DNA of 45,286 nucleotides from Puniceicoccales bacterium (GCA_031268315.1 JAIRXK010000012.1:1-45286), one strand, 5' to 3'. Shown: positions 17,358 to 27,398, numbered from the stretch's first letter. Made by a program: numbers and translations. The notes: generated by a model from the letters alone, not told the origin.

Positions 17358-18068
17358 TTATTTATTTTCGCCATTAAAGCCAATGAATGTCCTACTGAAC
17401 CAATTTTGAGTGTCATACATGGCCCTCCTTCTTGTTGCTTCAGCATCCGCATTGGCCCGTACTTGCGCAGCTCGTGCCTCCGCATCAGCTCGCTTATCTT
17501 CGAGTTCAATCTTTGCATCGGCAAGCTTTGTTTGTGCATCTGCCTCTGCTTTGGAAAGCCTTTCTTGTGCATTTGCCTCTGCTTTGGAAAGTCTTTCTTT
17601 TGCATCTACCTCTGCTTTGGAAAGCCTTTCTTTTGCAGCTACCTCCGCATCAGCTCGCTTTTTTTCGCCTTCAACCTTTGCCTCGACTAGTTTCGCATTT
17701 GCATTCGCAAGGTCAGCTGCTGCCTTTTCAAGTTCAAACTTTAGTTGACCTAACTCTTTGTTTTGCTCCTTGACTTCTTCTACCGCTTCCTCCACATGTT
17801 GCCACATTATGCTGCGTTTGTCTGGGCTGGCTGCCATCCACAGAGCGGCGCTAAGCGCCACGGAAGAAGCAGAGGGCAAATTATAGTTTTTGATAGAATC
17901 AAGCATGACAATCAAAGCCTGAGACTGATTGCACGATGTGCAAATTGCATCGTATCTGTTTTGATCTTCATCGGAAGGTTTTCCCGTCGCACTGAAAATT
18001 CTTCCTTCGAGTGCAATTTGTTGCCTATGAAGGCGATCCGAATACAATTGAATGGCTGATATTGACAT
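17358..18068 (-). CDS. Module protein A, copy 1: hendecad-repeat coiled-coil protein
   Basis: 236 residues, not a recognised family. The N-terminal 125 residues form a helical domain with a conserved WQHVEEAVEEV stretch that parallels WATVQSILKVV in the 28153 gene. Then come 11-residue repeats (VAAKERLSKAE, VDAKERLSKAE, ANAQERLSKAE and others) encoded by near-identical 33-base DNA repeats at about 17440-17660. The C-terminus ends in an aromatic tip, NWFSRTFIGFNGENK. The start at 18068 has a near-perfect AAAGGAG site 8 bases upstream; the longer in-frame start at 18119 lacks one. It is the first gene of the A-B pair. No signal peptide or membrane segment is seen. The same pair recurs at 28153-31128. 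Confidence 0.72.
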   Translation of the reverse strand: MSISAIQLYSDRLHRQQIALEGRIFSATGKPSDEDQNRYDAICTSCNQSQALIVMLDSIKNYNLPSASSVALSAALWMAASPDKRSIMWQHVEEAVEEVKEQNKELGQLKFELEKAAADLANANAKLVEAKVEGEKKRADAEVAAKERLSKAEVDAKERLSKAEANAQERLSKAEADAQTKLADAKIELEDKRADAEARAAQVRANADAEATRRRAMYDTQNWFSRTFIGFNGENK

Positions 18069-18629
18069 AGTCTTTTCTCCTTTATTTGAGCACGACCTGG
18101 CCAATCTTTGCACATGCACAAGCCAGCCACGCCGTTGCGTAAGGGAACAAGAGTTTTTTCAAAAAATCAATGGCATTTTTGCTTTTTACGAAAAAAGAAT
18201 AAATGTGAAAGTTGGTTTCTGATTAATGCAGAAAAGTTGCATTTTAACTTTGCGAAAAATATGTTTATGCTAATGAATTAAAATAGTGTTTTTCACCCTA
18301 AATTACAGCGCGAACCGATGGCCTTTTTCCCGCCGCATCTGTATCCGCTCGCTGGCTCATTTTCCCATTTTTACGGAAAAATTTTGAAATACCTGGATCT
18401 TTCCCTAAAATTTGCCGTTTTCCCATGGCAGCGCGCTCCAATGTCATTTGTAAATGGCTAAAAAGGCCAAATTTTTTACATCCAACCTCTTTGCCCATTT
18501 GAGAGGATGTGCACAACGAGGTTTTTGGCGGCATGGCTCGGTGGGCGCACTCTTTTACAGGCACAAAATTTGGACTAAAATGCACCTCATTGTGAACTAA
18601 AAGCAAACTCAATAGCAAAACCGGAAGAC
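18069..18629. other. Intergenic region with a decayed B-gene fragment
   Basis: Minus-strand sequence at about 18318-18362 reads QRADTDAAGKR and matches the end of the B coiled coil (QRAGADAAEIRR at 16340-16400), also at DNA level. This suggests a remnant of another B copy upstream of the A gene. The rest is AT-rich; a 116-codon minus frame covering it has no other features. The promoter of the A-B pair should lie in 18069-18300 but no clear -35/-10 pair is evident. Confidence 0.45.
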
Positions 18630-18935
18630 ATGGAAGATGACGTGTCAATTTCCCTACGCATCGACGCAGATATAAAAAAATTGGGAGTAATTATCAACAT
18701 CATCGGAAGAATAAGCCTTGGATTGACTCCCATATCCCTACTCGCAATAGAAATTGCAAGCACCACATTGATAATTTCAATAATACCCGCCATAGTTACA
18801 TTTGTAGTTGGAGTATTTGTCATACCATTTTTTTTAACTATTGGATATGAAATTTACAAAAAAAAGATAGAAGAAAATTTGAAATCAATCGATGGAAGCA
18901 TGGAAAAGGATCTGCCTTTGAAAGATTTAGACTAG
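18630..18935 (+). CDS. Small two-segment membrane protein, Inc-like
   Basis: 101 residues. A charged N-terminus (MEDDVSISLRID) is followed by two strongly hydrophobic stretches (about 19-45 and 50-75: GVIINIIGRISLGLTPISLL, then IISIIPAIVTFVVGVFVIPF) and a Lys/Glu-rich tail. It has the two-lobed layout of the larger Inc-like proteins but almost no tail. GGAAG lies directly upstream of the ATG. It is the only plus-strand gene between two minus-strand blocks, near the T3S operon. Function unknown; a small Inc-like protein or a membrane-active peptide are the options. Confidence 0.55.
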   Translation: MEDDVSISLRIDADIKKLGVIINIIGRISLGLTPISLLAIEIASTTLIISIIPAIVTFVVGVFVIPFFLTIGYEIYKKKIEENLKSIDGSMEKDLPLKDLD

Positions 18936-19033
18936 CCGAAGAATTTTTCGGGAAAACCCAAATTCGCATGGACAGATAGGAGAACAACCACCAAAAACCG
19001 CCGCATTGCATACGCCGGCCTGACGAGCCCTAT

Positions 19034-19110
<77 letters not shown>

Positions 19111-19239
19111 AACACCAGTCGTTCTAAGGCACCGTATGGGGGAGTCAATAAGTTTTTTGAATTTATTTTGAAATTTTAAAAAATTTTTTTGCCCTGTGTC
19201 GGTGCCGAGGCCATGCGCACCACTCACAGGACGGCGCCG

Positions 19240-21345
19240 CTAATTTCGCGGCATAATGACACGGCCCAGTGCCTGTATGGTAATCTCCTCCGTCAATTCC
19301 TGGTGAGATATTACTGGCAAATCATAGAGATCCAATTCGATGAGTTTCCGCACATAGCGGCGAATGTCCATGGAGGTCAAAAGCACCGGTTTTTTATCCA
19401 ATTTGGACAGATCGCCAACTTCCTGCTTGATCCCACGGAGAATGCGCTTGGCCGTATCCGGCTCCAGGGCAAGATAGCTCCCTGCAGAGGTCTGTCGAAT
19501 TGCCTTGCGGATGACATCCTCGATGACTGGATCGAGAAGGTAAGCAGCCAAAATATTCTGCCCGCCGCTGAATTTGTAACTGATGTAGCGCTTCAACGTT
19601 GTGCGCACATAGTCGGCCAGGAGGACCGGCTCTTTTTCCTTCTGCCCCCAGTCGATGAGAGCCTGCAAAATGGCCTTGAGATTGCGGATGGAAACTCCTT
19701 CCTGCACCAAGCGCTGTAGAACTTCTGTAATTTTTTGCGCGGGGAGAATGCGCATCACTTCCCGCACAATTTCCGGCGAGCTTTTCTCAAATTGCTCCGT
19801 CAGGAAGCGTGTCTCCTGGAGGCCAAGGAAGTCACTGGCATATCGCTTGAGCACAAAGGAGAGATGGTAGGTGAAAATTTCTGGAGTGCGCAAAAACTTG
19901 ATACCTGCCTTTTCCAAGCGACTCACATGTTTTTCGGAGACCCAAAGGGCCAGCAAATTGGGTAAAAATGGCTTTTCTTCCTGATAGGGAATATTGAGAA
20001 TGTCTAAATTTTCCTTCGATTCGCGCACAATCACCGAATTTGCCAATATCTTACCCTGGGATATGGGCACTTCGTGGAGCAGCACCTGATAGCTTCCCGA
20101 TTCCAGATGCTCATTGAAGCGCAGATGAATTCCGGGAAATGGCACACCCAGATCATGGTATAGGGCTCGACGAATCTGCATCAATTGCTCATTGAGGGTA
20201 TCTGCCTCGATGGAGGATTCGATGGATGTGGCCACGTCAAGCATGAGCGGAACAGTGATGGAAAATGGCTCCTCCTTTTCCTCGGTAACTTCGGGGGCAG
20301 CGCTCTCCGCATCACCCTTAACCCCTGGCTTCGACGCCGAACGCCGCTTTTTCCCAGCCTTGCCCTGGGAAGCATGGAGGAAAGTTCGTCCGGCGACGAG
20401 AATTGCCCCACCGAGAATGATGAAGGGAACCTTTGGAAATCCAGGAATTGCCATGAAGAGGATGGCCATGGATCCGGCGATCACCATGGCCTTTGGCTGG
20501 CCAAGAACCTGCTTGAAAATTTCTGCGCCGAGGGGTGTTTTTTCCTCCGATGCGACGCGGGTAACGATAATTCCTGCGGTGATGGAAATGACCAGGGCGG
20601 GAATTTGAGAAACCAGACCATCGCCAATGGTTAGAATGGAATAGACTTTTACCGCCTTTTCCATGAGCATCCCCTTCTGGCTCACACCGATGATTAGCCC
20701 TGCAATAATATTAATTGCGGTGATAATAAGACTGGCAATGGCGTCACCCTTGACGAATTTCATGGCACCGTCCATGGCGCCGTAGAGCTGATTTTCTTTT
20801 TCTAAATTTCCGCGGCGACGCTTTCCCTCATCGGCGTCAATGGTTCCGGCACGCATGTCGGCATCGATGCTCATCTGCTTACCGGGCATCGCGTCCAAAG
20901 TGAAGCGGGCAGCCACCTCGGCCACGCGCTCCGATCCCTTGGTGATGACAATGAATTGAACGATGAGAATGATGAGAAAGATCACCGCTCCAACAACGAA
21001 ATTTCCTGCAACGACAAAGTTTCCAAATGTGTGGATGATCTTTCCCGCATTGGCATGGATAAGAATCATACGCGTCGTTGTGATATTGAGCGCCAAGCGA
21101 AATAGCGTTGTGAACAAGAGTAAACTTGGAAACGTTGAAAACGCCAGCACATTGGGTATGTAAAGTGCCATCATCATCATAACGACTGCGATGGACAAAT
21201 TGACGGAAATCAGCACATCCAGCAGACCTTCAGTAACCGGCATGATCATCAATGAGATGATGAGGATGACGAATCCCGCTAGAAACATATCGCTAAATCG
21301 GCCGATGCGTAAAACACCGCCCTCTATTCTATCGGCTAAGCTCAC
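19240..21345 (-). CDS. sctV: Type III secretion export gate protein SctV
   Basis: 701 residues. SctV (YscV/LcrD family) forms the nonameric export gate in the inner membrane and receives substrates through its cytoplasmic ring. The N-terminal half has about seven or eight membrane segments and family hallmarks FPSLLLFTTLFRLALN, ITKGSERVAEVAARF, and LDAMPGKQMSIDAD. The C-terminal half (about 345-701) is the soluble ring domain. I call SctV rather than flagellar FlhA because the neighbours are T3S gatekeeper and SctX/SctY genes and no flagellar genes are present. The start is a GTG at 21345 with AAAGGA upstream, overlapping the end of sctY by 17 bases, so translation is likely coupled. Confidence 0.95.
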   Translation of the reverse strand: MSLADRIEGGVLRIGRFSDMFLAGFVILIISLMIMPVTEGLLDVLISVNLSIAVVMMMMALYIPNVLAFSTFPSLLLFTTLFRLALNITTTRMILIHANAGKIIHTFGNFVVAGNFVVGAVIFLIILIVQFIVITKGSERVAEVAARFTLDAMPGKQMSIDADMRAGTIDADEGKRRRGNLEKENQLYGAMDGAMKFVKGDAIASLIITAINIIAGLIIGVSQKGMLMEKAVKVYSILTIGDGLVSQIPALVISITAGIIVTRVASEEKTPLGAEIFKQVLGQPKAMVIAGSMAILFMAIPGFPKVPFIILGGAILVAGRTFLHASQGKAGKKRRSASKPGVKGDAESAAPEVTEEKEEPFSITVPLMLDVATSIESSIEADTLNEQLMQIRRALYHDLGVPFPGIHLRFNEHLESGSYQVLLHEVPISQGKILANSVIVRESKENLDILNIPYQEEKPFLPNLLALWVSEKHVSRLEKAGIKFLRTPEIFTYHLSFVLKRYASDFLGLQETRFLTEQFEKSSPEIVREVMRILPAQKITEVLQRLVQEGVSIRNLKAILQALIDWGQKEKEPVLLADYVRTTLKRYISYKFSGGQNILAAYLLDPVIEDVIRKAIRQTSAGSYLALEPDTAKRILRGIKQEVGDLSKLDKKPVLLTSMDIRRYVRKLIELDLYDLPVISHQELTEEITIQALGRVIMPRN

Positions 21346-21838
21346 GATTTAATTCCTTTCTTGCTATGAATCTTAAAAATTTTTTCCACAGTCCCTCCTG
21401 GGGCTGTGCTTTTACGGCCTTTTCTGCATCGTCCTTTGCCACGATTTCAGCCTTAGCCACAATTCTGGCTGATGTGACAATGGCGCGTGACTTTTTGCTT
21501 GCATCGACACGTTGATTTTCCGCCTCGAGAAACAGTTGTAGTTCCTTCCTCGCCTCGCGGCGGCGACGCAGGTGCCACAGAATGTTTCCCCGCAAAAGAT
21601 GATAGCCACTGAGTTCCTGCAGATTAAATTCCACCACATTGACCTTTTCAATTTCATGGAGTGCCACCGAATAACTGCCGCCGGCGGCGACGCAGTAGGC
21701 GTAGGTAAGGCGAATGATGGGCACGGGATTATCCAGTTCGCAAAGCGTCTGATAAATAATTCGCGCCGCATCATTCTTGCCGTATTGCAGGTACAGATAT
21801 CCCAGCAATTCCAAAAAATCTTTATCTTCACCTTTCAC
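21329..21838 (-). CDS. sctY: SctY/YscY-like TPR chaperone
   Basis: 169 residues with tetratricopeptide-like helical repeats (LGYLYLQYGKNDAARIIYQ; LRGNILWHLRRRREARKEL). In Ysc-type systems YscY is a small TPR protein that binds YscX and the SctV ring. It is placed immediately before sctV and after an SctX candidate, as in the Yersinia virA operon. It is longer than YscY (about 114 residues), with an extra basic C-terminal segment. The family call rests on fold pattern plus gene order. Confidence 0.65.
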   Translation of the reverse strand: MKGEDKDFLELLGYLYLQYGKNDAARIIYQTLCELDNPVPIIRLTYAYCVAAGGSYSVALHEIEKVNVVEFNLQELSGYHLLRGNILWHLRRRREARKELQLFLEAENQRVDASKKSRAIVTSARIVAKAEIVAKDDAEKAVKAQPQEGLWKKFLRFIARKELNRELSR

Positions 21839-21844
21839 GAATTT

Positions 21845-22306
21845 CTAGCCCATTAAGATCATTAAACGATATTGTTCAAGCAATTCATTTCTTCCCGTTT
21901 CTTCCCGCAGATGCGTTTCCAGAAGCGACAAAAGAGCTTTAATCTCCTCCGTTTCCTCTCCGTTTTTCTCGGCGGACAACTTCCGAAGGGAGTCGCAGAG
22001 AGAGATGAGGCAACGGCGGAAATGCACCGGCAAAAGCAATTGACGATTTTTTATATTTGGCCGCAGCGCGTCAATGAGAATCGACTCAAATGTTTTTAAG
22101 TCAATGATTTCCTGCAAGCGCTCCTCAATTCGACCATCGCTGGGGCCAATTTCCCCCCTTTCGGGAAGCCTAGGTACCCTTTGCTGATTTCTATTGGTGG
22201 TAATTTTTTCCAGGCCGATGTCTAGGGAAAATTTTTCCGGATCAATGGGCTTCAGCGGCGTCTGTCGCTTTGGCTTTAATTGTGAACTCTGTTGGCGCTG
22301 ATCCAT
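21845..22306 (-). CDS. sctX: SctX/YscX-like T3S protein (candidate)
   Basis: 153 residues. The N-terminal third is polar, Gln/Lys/Pro-rich and probably disordered, like the export signal region of YscX. The C-terminal part is helical (LLPVHFRRCLISLCDSLRKL; LLSLLETHLREE) and ends in EQYRLMILMG. YscX is an early secreted protein that needs YscY and YscV for export. Sequence resemblance is weak by eye; the call depends mainly on lying between the SycN-like and SctY-like genes. Intergenic gaps in the operon are under 15 bases. Confidence 0.5.
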   Translation of the reverse strand: MDQRQQSSQLKPKRQTPLKPIDPEKFSLDIGLEKITTNRNQQRVPRLPERGEIGPSDGRIEERLQEIIDLKTFESILIDALRPNIKNRQLLLPVHFRRCLISLCDSLRKLSAEKNGEETEEIKALLSLLETHLREETGRNELLEQYRLMILMG

Positions 22307-22315
22307 GGTATCTAA

Positions 22316-22687
22316 CTAGACATGTAGAAGTTGTGTCTGCGCCTGCAGGAGCTGGTTGAATGCCTGTGTAAATGCAGCTGCGTGGCAGTCGCACGCGGGA
22401 AGATCGATGAGAAATCCAACGCGGCCACTTTCATCGGCGACGAGATTCATGGCATAGCCAACGAGCCGTGATGGGTCGCAGGACTGCATGGCCCGAAAAA
22501 TGCGCTCCGTTGTCAATCGCTCACACTCGGTAAAAATGTAAGTGAGTGCACGGCCATCGATGGAGAGGTCAAAGTGCAAGCTGCCTGATTCTCCGAGGAA
22601 AATGACAGCAATTTTGTCCTCCGACAGCGAGGGCGCATCGAGATGCATCATCGCACAAAATTTTTCCACTTCTTCCATAGCCGTCAC
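22316..22687 (-). CDS. SycN-like class I T3S chaperone
   Basis: 123 residues, the same length as SycN. It has the small acidic alpha/beta layout of CesT/SycE-family chaperones: an N-terminal helix (VEKFCAMMHLDAP), a strand with GESGSLHFDLSIDGRALTYI, and a C-terminal helix AAFTQAFNQLLQAQTQLL that resembles the SycN end. SycN with YscB chaperones the gatekeeper YopN; here its partner would be the SctW-type protein associated with the TyeA-like neighbour. Gene order tyeA-sycN-sctX supports the call. Confidence 0.7.
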   Translation of the reverse strand: MTAMEEVEKFCAMMHLDAPSLSEDKIAVIFLGESGSLHFDLSIDGRALTYIFTECERLTTERIFRAMQSCDPSRLVGYAMNLVADESGRVGFLIDLPACDCHAAAFTQAFNQLLQAQTQLLHV

Positions 22688-22698
22688 AGATTTTTCTC

Positions 22699-22992
22699 CT
22701 ATTGCACCTCTTCGAATAGCTCATCTTCCCGCTCAATGTAGCGATCGAGTGATCCTTGAATTGCATCGAGAAGGTGCATTCTTAGTTCCTCAGAGCGGTA
22801 GGCCTTCAATGAGATCTCCCTGGCAATCTCTCCCAGCCGCGCCAAAATAAATATGCGCACTTCGAAGTCCTCGGCCGGGACATCGAATAGGCCAAGAATT
22901 CCATCAACCTGGGCAATGCTCGCAACTGTCCCTTGAAACGCCTTGAGAATTTCCCGCATTATATTGAGTCGCTGTTCTAGTGTGAGTGCCAT
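22699..22992 (-). CDS. tyeA: TyeA-like gatekeeper subunit
   Basis: 97 residues; Yersinia TyeA has 92. The pattern FEVRIFILARLGEIAREI followed by RSEELRMHLLDAIQGSLD and an acidic EREDELFEE end parallels TyeA. TyeA binds the C-terminus of YopN/SctW and helps block translocator-to-effector switching. It is the first gene of the operon in this window; no SctW gene lies just upstream, where clpX ends after 285 bases, so SctW must be elsewhere. The start ATG at 22990-22992 lacks a strong Shine-Dalgarno sequence. Confidence 0.75.
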   Translation of the reverse strand: MALTLEQRLNIMREILKAFQGTVASIAQVDGILGLFDVPAEDFEVRIFILARLGEIAREISLKAYRSEELRMHLLDAIQGSLDRYIEREDELFEEVQ

Positions 22993-23277
22993 TTTCGCAA
23001 TTTACAAAGTAAATTCGTTTCTGTCCATAGAGAAATAAAAAATTATTCCAACTAAAAGAAATTTATATTTGCCGTGAAATTTTGTCCTCTATTTGGGATA
23101 ATTTGCCGGCTTAAGTACCACATGCACCAAGATTTGTCATCAAAGATGCATTTAAATTAACCCGCCGTCGGGACACCCAGCGAAGCCACAGCTGGGGCGC
23201 GAAAAAAACAAAGTGCACTGGGAAGTTCTGGGAAAAATTCGATTCCCTCCGAGCTCCGTTCCCATTTCACCCGCCGG

Positions 23278-24618
23278 CTAGGCGCTTTCTTTCTCATCGC
23301 CACTTGTAATAATGAGTGGTCGAGTGCCAGCGTCGATATTTTCCTTGGTGATGATGATCCGTTTGGCTCCAATGAGCGTGGGTATTTCATAGGAAATATC
23401 GTGCATGGTTGACTCGAGAATGGAGCGCAGTGCCCGTGCTCCCGTTTTCATTTTAAGAGCCTTTTCCGCAATTGCAACTATGGCATCTTCCTCTAGGCTT
23501 AGTTCCACGCCGTCCATAGCAAATAGGCGCCGGTATTGTTTAATGAGCGCATTCTTAGGCCCAAGCAATATGTGAACTAAATCATCCCTGGTGAGTTCTT
23601 CGAGGTGGGAAATTACAGGAAGTCGACCGACAAACTCTGGAATGAGGCCATACTTCGTTAAATCCTCCGCCTGCACCATTGCCAGCGTCGACTTTGAGCC
23701 ATTTCCTCTGCGTTCGGCCTGCTTTCCATGGCAATTGAATCCGATCACTTTTACACCCAAGCGCTCGTTGATGATTCGATCCAGACCCATGAATGAACCA
23801 CCGCAAATAAAGAGTATATTTTGAGTATTGACACGAATGTACTCCTGTTCGGGATGCTTTCTCCCTCCCTTCGGAGGCACATTGCAAATGGTACCCTCGA
23901 AAATTTTCAGCAATGCCTGCTGCACACCTTCTCCGGAGACATCACGGGTAACGGAAACATTTTCCGTTTTTCGCGCAATTTTGTCAATTTCATCCACGTA
24001 GATGATGCCGCACTCCGCCTTTTGAACGTCGTAGCTGGAGGCTTGGAGCAGTCTGAGAACGATATTTTCAACATCTTCACCCACATAGCCCGCCTCCGTC
24101 AGCGTGGTTGCATCGGCAATGGCGAATGGGACATCCAAGGCTCGCGCCAGCGTGCGCGCGAGAAGAGTTTTTCCCGATCCCGTTGGTCCAACGAGCAAAA
24201 GATTGCTTTTTTCAATTTCCACATCCTCCAAGTCCTCATCAATGTAGGGATGCAGGTCGATTTCATCGTCAATGCAAACCTTTCCCATGGCCAGCAGGCG
24301 CTTGTAGTGGTTGTAAACGGCAACGGCTAACGTTCGCTTTGCATACTCCTGGCCGATCACATAGGAATCTAAAATCTCTTTTAGGAATATTGGAGAAATC
24401 CGATGTATGGGCAACGGCATAGCCTTATTGCTAATCGGAGTAGACTTTGCGTCGGAATTTCCCAATTTGCTCCCCGGCGGTTTTCCCAGCGCATCGTAGC
24501 AAATTTTAACGCAATAATTGCAAATATGTACCCTGCTGGGGCCCTCAATTAATTTTTCAACATCCTCTTGGCTACGGCCGCAAAATGAGCAGCAAGGTGG
24601 TTTGTTTGTTTGAGTCAT
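23278..24618 (-). CDS. clpX: ATP-dependent Clp protease ATPase subunit ClpX
   Basis: 446 residues. ClpX unfolds tagged substrates and feeds them to ClpP. It has the N-terminal zinc-binding domain (CSFCGRS...CNYCVKIC, about 10-40), the AAA+ core with Walker A GPTGSGKT, Walker [11 protein letters not shown], sensor and arginine-finger region [10 protein letters not shown], and the GFNC/VIGF pore region. The ATG overlaps the clpP stop (ATGA), so the two are translationally coupled. The gene order tig-clpP-clpX is the common bacterial one. Sequence past 23278 up to 22993 holds no further gene. Confidence 0.97.
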   Translation of the reverse strand: MTQTNKPPCCSFCGRSQEDVEKLIEGPSRVHICNYCVKICYDALGKPPGSKLGNSDAKSTPISNKAMPLPIHRISPIFLKEILDSYVIGQEYAKRTLAVAVYNHYKRLLAMGKVCIDDEIDLHPYIDEDLEDVEIEKSNLLLVGPTGSGKTLLARTLARALDVPFAIADATTLTEAGYVGEDVENIVLRLLQASSYDVQKAECGIIYVDEIDKIARKTENVSVTRDVSGEGVQQALLKIFEGTICNVPPKGGRKHPEQEYIRVNTQNILFICGGSFMGLDRIINERLGVKVIGFNCHGKQAERRGNGSKSTLAMVQAEDLTKYGLIPEFVGRLPVISHLEELTRDDLVHILLGPKNALIKQYRRLFAMDGVELSLEEDAIVAIAEKALKMKTGARALRSILESTMHDISYEIPTLIGAKRIIITKENIDAGTRPLIITSGDEKESA

Positions 24619-25229
24619 AAGTTTTCCTGTTCATTGCTGTCCCGTTTGGCGCTAATCTCATCGATGATACCATAGGTAATTGCTTCTTGGGCGGTCATAT
24701 AGAAAACACGATCCGAATCCTTTGTGACCTTCTCCACCGACTGCCCAGTGAGAGAGGATAGTAGATCGTTAAATTTCAATTTCCAACGCAAAATTTCCTT
24801 TGCCGCTATGTAAATATCTGCACTTTGTCCATGGGCACCGCCGGACGGCTGATGAATCATGATGCGACTATTGGGAAGGGCATAGCGCTTTCCCTTGGTA
24901 CCCGCCGCGAGAAGCAGCGTACCAAAGCTCATTGCCTGTCCGACGCAGTAAGTCGCCACATCGCATTGCATGAAATTGATCGTATCAAAAATGGCCATAC
25001 TGGCAGTAATCTCCCCGCCAGGGCAATTAACATAGAGATTTATATCTTTTCGCGAATCGTCCATTTGCAAAAACAGCAACTGGGCAATGATTGCATTGGC
25101 CACCTGATCATTGATAGGTGTGCCAAGGAATACGATTCGATCCTTCAGCAATCGGCTGTAAATATCCCAGGAGCGCTCGGTGCGACCATCTTTCTCATAT
25201 ACATATGGCAGTGGCATATAGTGACTCAT
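24615..25229 (-). CDS. clpP: ATP-dependent Clp protease proteolytic subunit ClpP
   Basis: 204 residues. This is the tetradecameric serine protease partner of ClpX. The catalytic Ser lies in [14 protein letters not shown], His in [14 protein letters not shown], and Asp in [21 protein letters not shown] differs slightly from the common GQAASMG. The start at 25229 has GGAGG 8 bases upstream, inside the 3' end of tig, and the two genes overlap by 4 bases. A short propeptide, as in many ClpP proteins, is possible at the N-terminus. Confidence 0.97.
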   Translation of the reverse strand: MSHYMPLPYVYEKDGRTERSWDIYSRLLKDRIVFLGTPINDQVANAIIAQLLFLQMDDSRKDINLYVNCPGGEITASMAIFDTINFMQCDVATYCVGQAMSFGTLLLAAGTKGKRYALPNSRIMIHQPSGGAHGQSADIYIAAKEILRWKLKFNDLLSSLTGQSVEKVTKDSDRVFYMTAQEAITYGIIDEISAKRDSNEQENL

Positions 25230-26668
25230 TTTTTTTCCTCCATTGCGGGTTCTAGCGATGTTGATACCACTCCAACATTGGCCATGTCCGAATTTTCTAC
25301 AACATTGCTATCTGTTAATTCTTTCAACTCCACCGAAAGAGGTTTCTCATATCTTTCCGATAATTGCGACATAATTTTTTCAATAACTTTTCCCGTGAGC
25401 GCTTTTCTGCGCATATTGTGCGCATCATCTGAATTTTCGGAAAAATTTTTTAGATATTTTTCCATCTCGCTGCGGGTCCGCAAGTTTTCATCCAGCATGG
25501 CGGTACGGAAAAGATCATTTGCGTCAACGGACACTTTTTCCTTGCGAGCAATATTTTCAATGATGAATAGCACTTTGAGCGCCTTTTCCGCAAGATTTCT
25601 GGCGAATGTCTCTCGCTGTTCCTTTTGCTTCGGCGGGGCATCATCTATTAATTCGCTTAGAAAATATTTTCCATCCTCCAAATGCTTCAGGGCAAATTGC
25701 ACCTCCGATTCATAGGCATACTTGGGCATCGGAACAGCCGGCAAATCGACGAGAAAACTAAGAATAACTTTGCTCATCTCCATGCGATGGCGAATGCCTT
25801 TCAATGTCCTATGGCGCTCGATAACATCCTTGCGCATTCTCTCTATGTCAAGTGCACTGAGTCCATTTTCAAAGGTTTGCGGCGCCCAGGTAAAGCCCAA
25901 CACTTCCACGGCGATAATGGTGCATCGGTAAATAACCGAGCACCCCGCCAATTCCAATGGATCACAGTCTTCGCCGAAGGCAAAGGCTATGTCCTTCCTA
26001 TCTCCAACACTCAAACCAACAAATTCCCGGTACGGCAGCGGAGTTTTTGGTGGCCGATTGAAGTAGTCGATCCCCAGCGTTTGCCTCGTCGAACCCCATG
26101 CAATTCCTTCTCCCAGTTGTGGGAATTTTTCCGCAACTGGAGTGCCATCGGCCAAGCAGCAGACATATTGGTAAGATACGGCGTCGCTGATTTGACTCGA
26201 ACGTTTAACGGAGCGATATTGGAGTGTTTCGTCGATGGCTTTTATCGCCATTTGCTTTAACAAATCGTCGTTTTCTTCGCCAACGAAATTGGCCATTTCA
26301 ATTTTTGTAAAATCGGGAACCTCGACTTCCGGCAGAAACTCCACCTTTAGGGTAAATGTCCATGAGCCGTCGCTATCTAAATGGCTACTTTGATTCGAAG
26401 ATAGGATAAAAATGATTCGATCGTTTGATTCACCCAGTGCCAGGGTTGCCTTTTTATTCAGAGCTTTTTCAGTTTCCTCTTCGATCATGCGGCTGAAGTG
26501 CCGTTCCAAAGTTGCCCTGGGAACTTTTCCAGGACGAAATCCAAAGATTTTCGCACCGGGGGAAATTTTCGCAATAATCTTTTCACGCATATCGGAAACT
26601 TCCGCTGCATCAAATGTCACAGTGGCGTCCCGCTGCTGTCCTTCCGTTTCAATAAATTCAATCTTCAC
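25226..26668 (-). CDS. tig: Trigger factor (ribosome-associated chaperone)
   Basis: 480 residues. Trigger factor binds nascent chains at the ribosome exit. The N-terminal ribosome-binding domain contains [16 protein letters not shown], close to the GFRxGKVP signature. A divergent FKBP-like domain spans about 160-270 ([18 protein letters not shown]) and a helical C-terminal domain follows. The tail after about residue 440 is acidic. The start is a GTG at 26668 with AAAGGG upstream. First gene of the tig-clpP-clpX operon. Confidence 0.93.
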   Translation of the reverse strand: MKIEFIETEGQQRDATVTFDAAEVSDMREKIIAKISPGAKIFGFRPGKVPRATLERHFSRMIEEETEKALNKKATLALGESNDRIIFILSSNQSSHLDSDGSWTFTLKVEFLPEVEVPDFTKIEMANFVGEENDDLLKQMAIKAIDETLQYRSVKRSSQISDAVSYQYVCCLADGTPVAEKFPQLGEGIAWGSTRQTLGIDYFNRPPKTPLPYREFVGLSVGDRKDIAFAFGEDCDPLELAGCSVIYRCTIIAVEVLGFTWAPQTFENGLSALDIERMRKDVIERHRTLKGIRHRMEMSKVILSFLVDLPAVPMPKYAYESEVQFALKHLEDGKYFLSELIDDAPPKQKEQRETFARNLAEKALKVLFIIENIARKEKVSVDANDLFRTAMLDENLRTRSEMEKYLKNFSENSDDAHNMRRKALTGKVIEKIMSQLSERYEKPLSVELKELTDSNVVENSDMANVGVVSTSLEPAMEEKK

Positions 26669-26753
26669 AATTTTGCCCTTTCATATTTTCGCAAAAGTCC
26701 ATTCATCTTGCGTTGCTTTTTGGAAAAAATTAGCAAGATAAAAATGCTGGTCG

Positions 26754-27398
26754 ATGAAAGTTTTAGAAATTTTTGCCATTGATTTTGAGGGCAATGCGCA
26801 GAAGGGCGTAGTTGAATTCGGCGTTGTGACGCTGCGCGGGGATCTTATTGAAGATCCGATAAGTGATTTTTGCCACATCGATAGGACCAATTCCATATTT
26901 TTTAGCCGCCTCCTTCCCCTAGAAAAGACGGAGGAAAAGGTTCCATTTTTTTCCCATTTTCACCTTTTCCAATCCCTGCGCATGCGCGGTATCCTCGCCG
27001 CTCACCACTCGCCAGTGGAAGAGAGTTTTCTGAGGCGACTTTGGCCGACGGCCGGACCGGCAATCGATTGGCTGAAAAGGGAAAGCACCACGCTGTGCTG
27101 GGGACCATGGATCGACACATTGTCCCTGTGCCGCCGCCACTTTCCCCATTGGGAATCATTCGTTCTGCAAACTTCGGTGGAACACATGGGGCTAGAAAGG
27201 GAAGTTTCAGCGTTGGCCGACGGCATGTGTCCTCCATCGCGCCGCCGGCACCATTGCGCGCTCTTCGACAGCATTGCCTGCGCCGTTGTCCTGCGAAAAT
27301 TGCTGCAATCCATTCCTCTGTCTGTAGAGGAAGCCCTGAGGCAGAGTCTTCCCGCGGCCAGGCGAGACCGTCTGCGCCAGAGTACTCTATTGCTCTAA
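26754..27398 (+). CDS. DnaQ-like 3'-5' exonuclease (DEDDh family)
   Basis: 214 residues. The exonuclease core is visible as FAIDFEG (Asp and Glu of Exo I, about 8-12), LAAHHSPVEESFL (Exo II), DTLSLCR, and HHCALFDSIACAVVL (Exo III with His and Asp, about 178-190). Such proteins trim 3' ends of DNA or RNA, as proofreading subunits or RNases of the RNase T/DnaQ superfamily; which one cannot be told here. It is divergent from tig and ends 4 bases inside the convergent NUDIX gene. No Shine-Dalgarno sequence is visible before the ATG. Confidence 0.8.
   Translation: MKVLEIFAIDFEGNAQKGVVEFGVVTLRGDLIEDPISDFCHIDRTNSIFFSRLLPLEKTEEKVPFFSHFHLFQSLRMRGILAAHHSPVEESFLRRLWPTAGPAIDWLKRESTTLCWGPWIDTLSLCRRHFPHWESFVLQTSVEHMGLEREVSALADGMCPPSRRRHHCALFDSIACAVVLRKLLQSIPLSVEEALRQSLPAARRDRLRQSTLLL

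Noticed and set aside
17410..17773. Long plus-strand frames opposite module gene A
   Set aside because: They arise from the 33-base repeats of the A gene read backwards; they have no ribosome binding site and biased Ser/Leu content.
19240..21345. FlhA (flagellar) instead of SctV
   Set aside because: No flagellar genes are near and the five-gene order with TyeA-, SycN- and SctY-like proteins fits a virulence-type T3S system.
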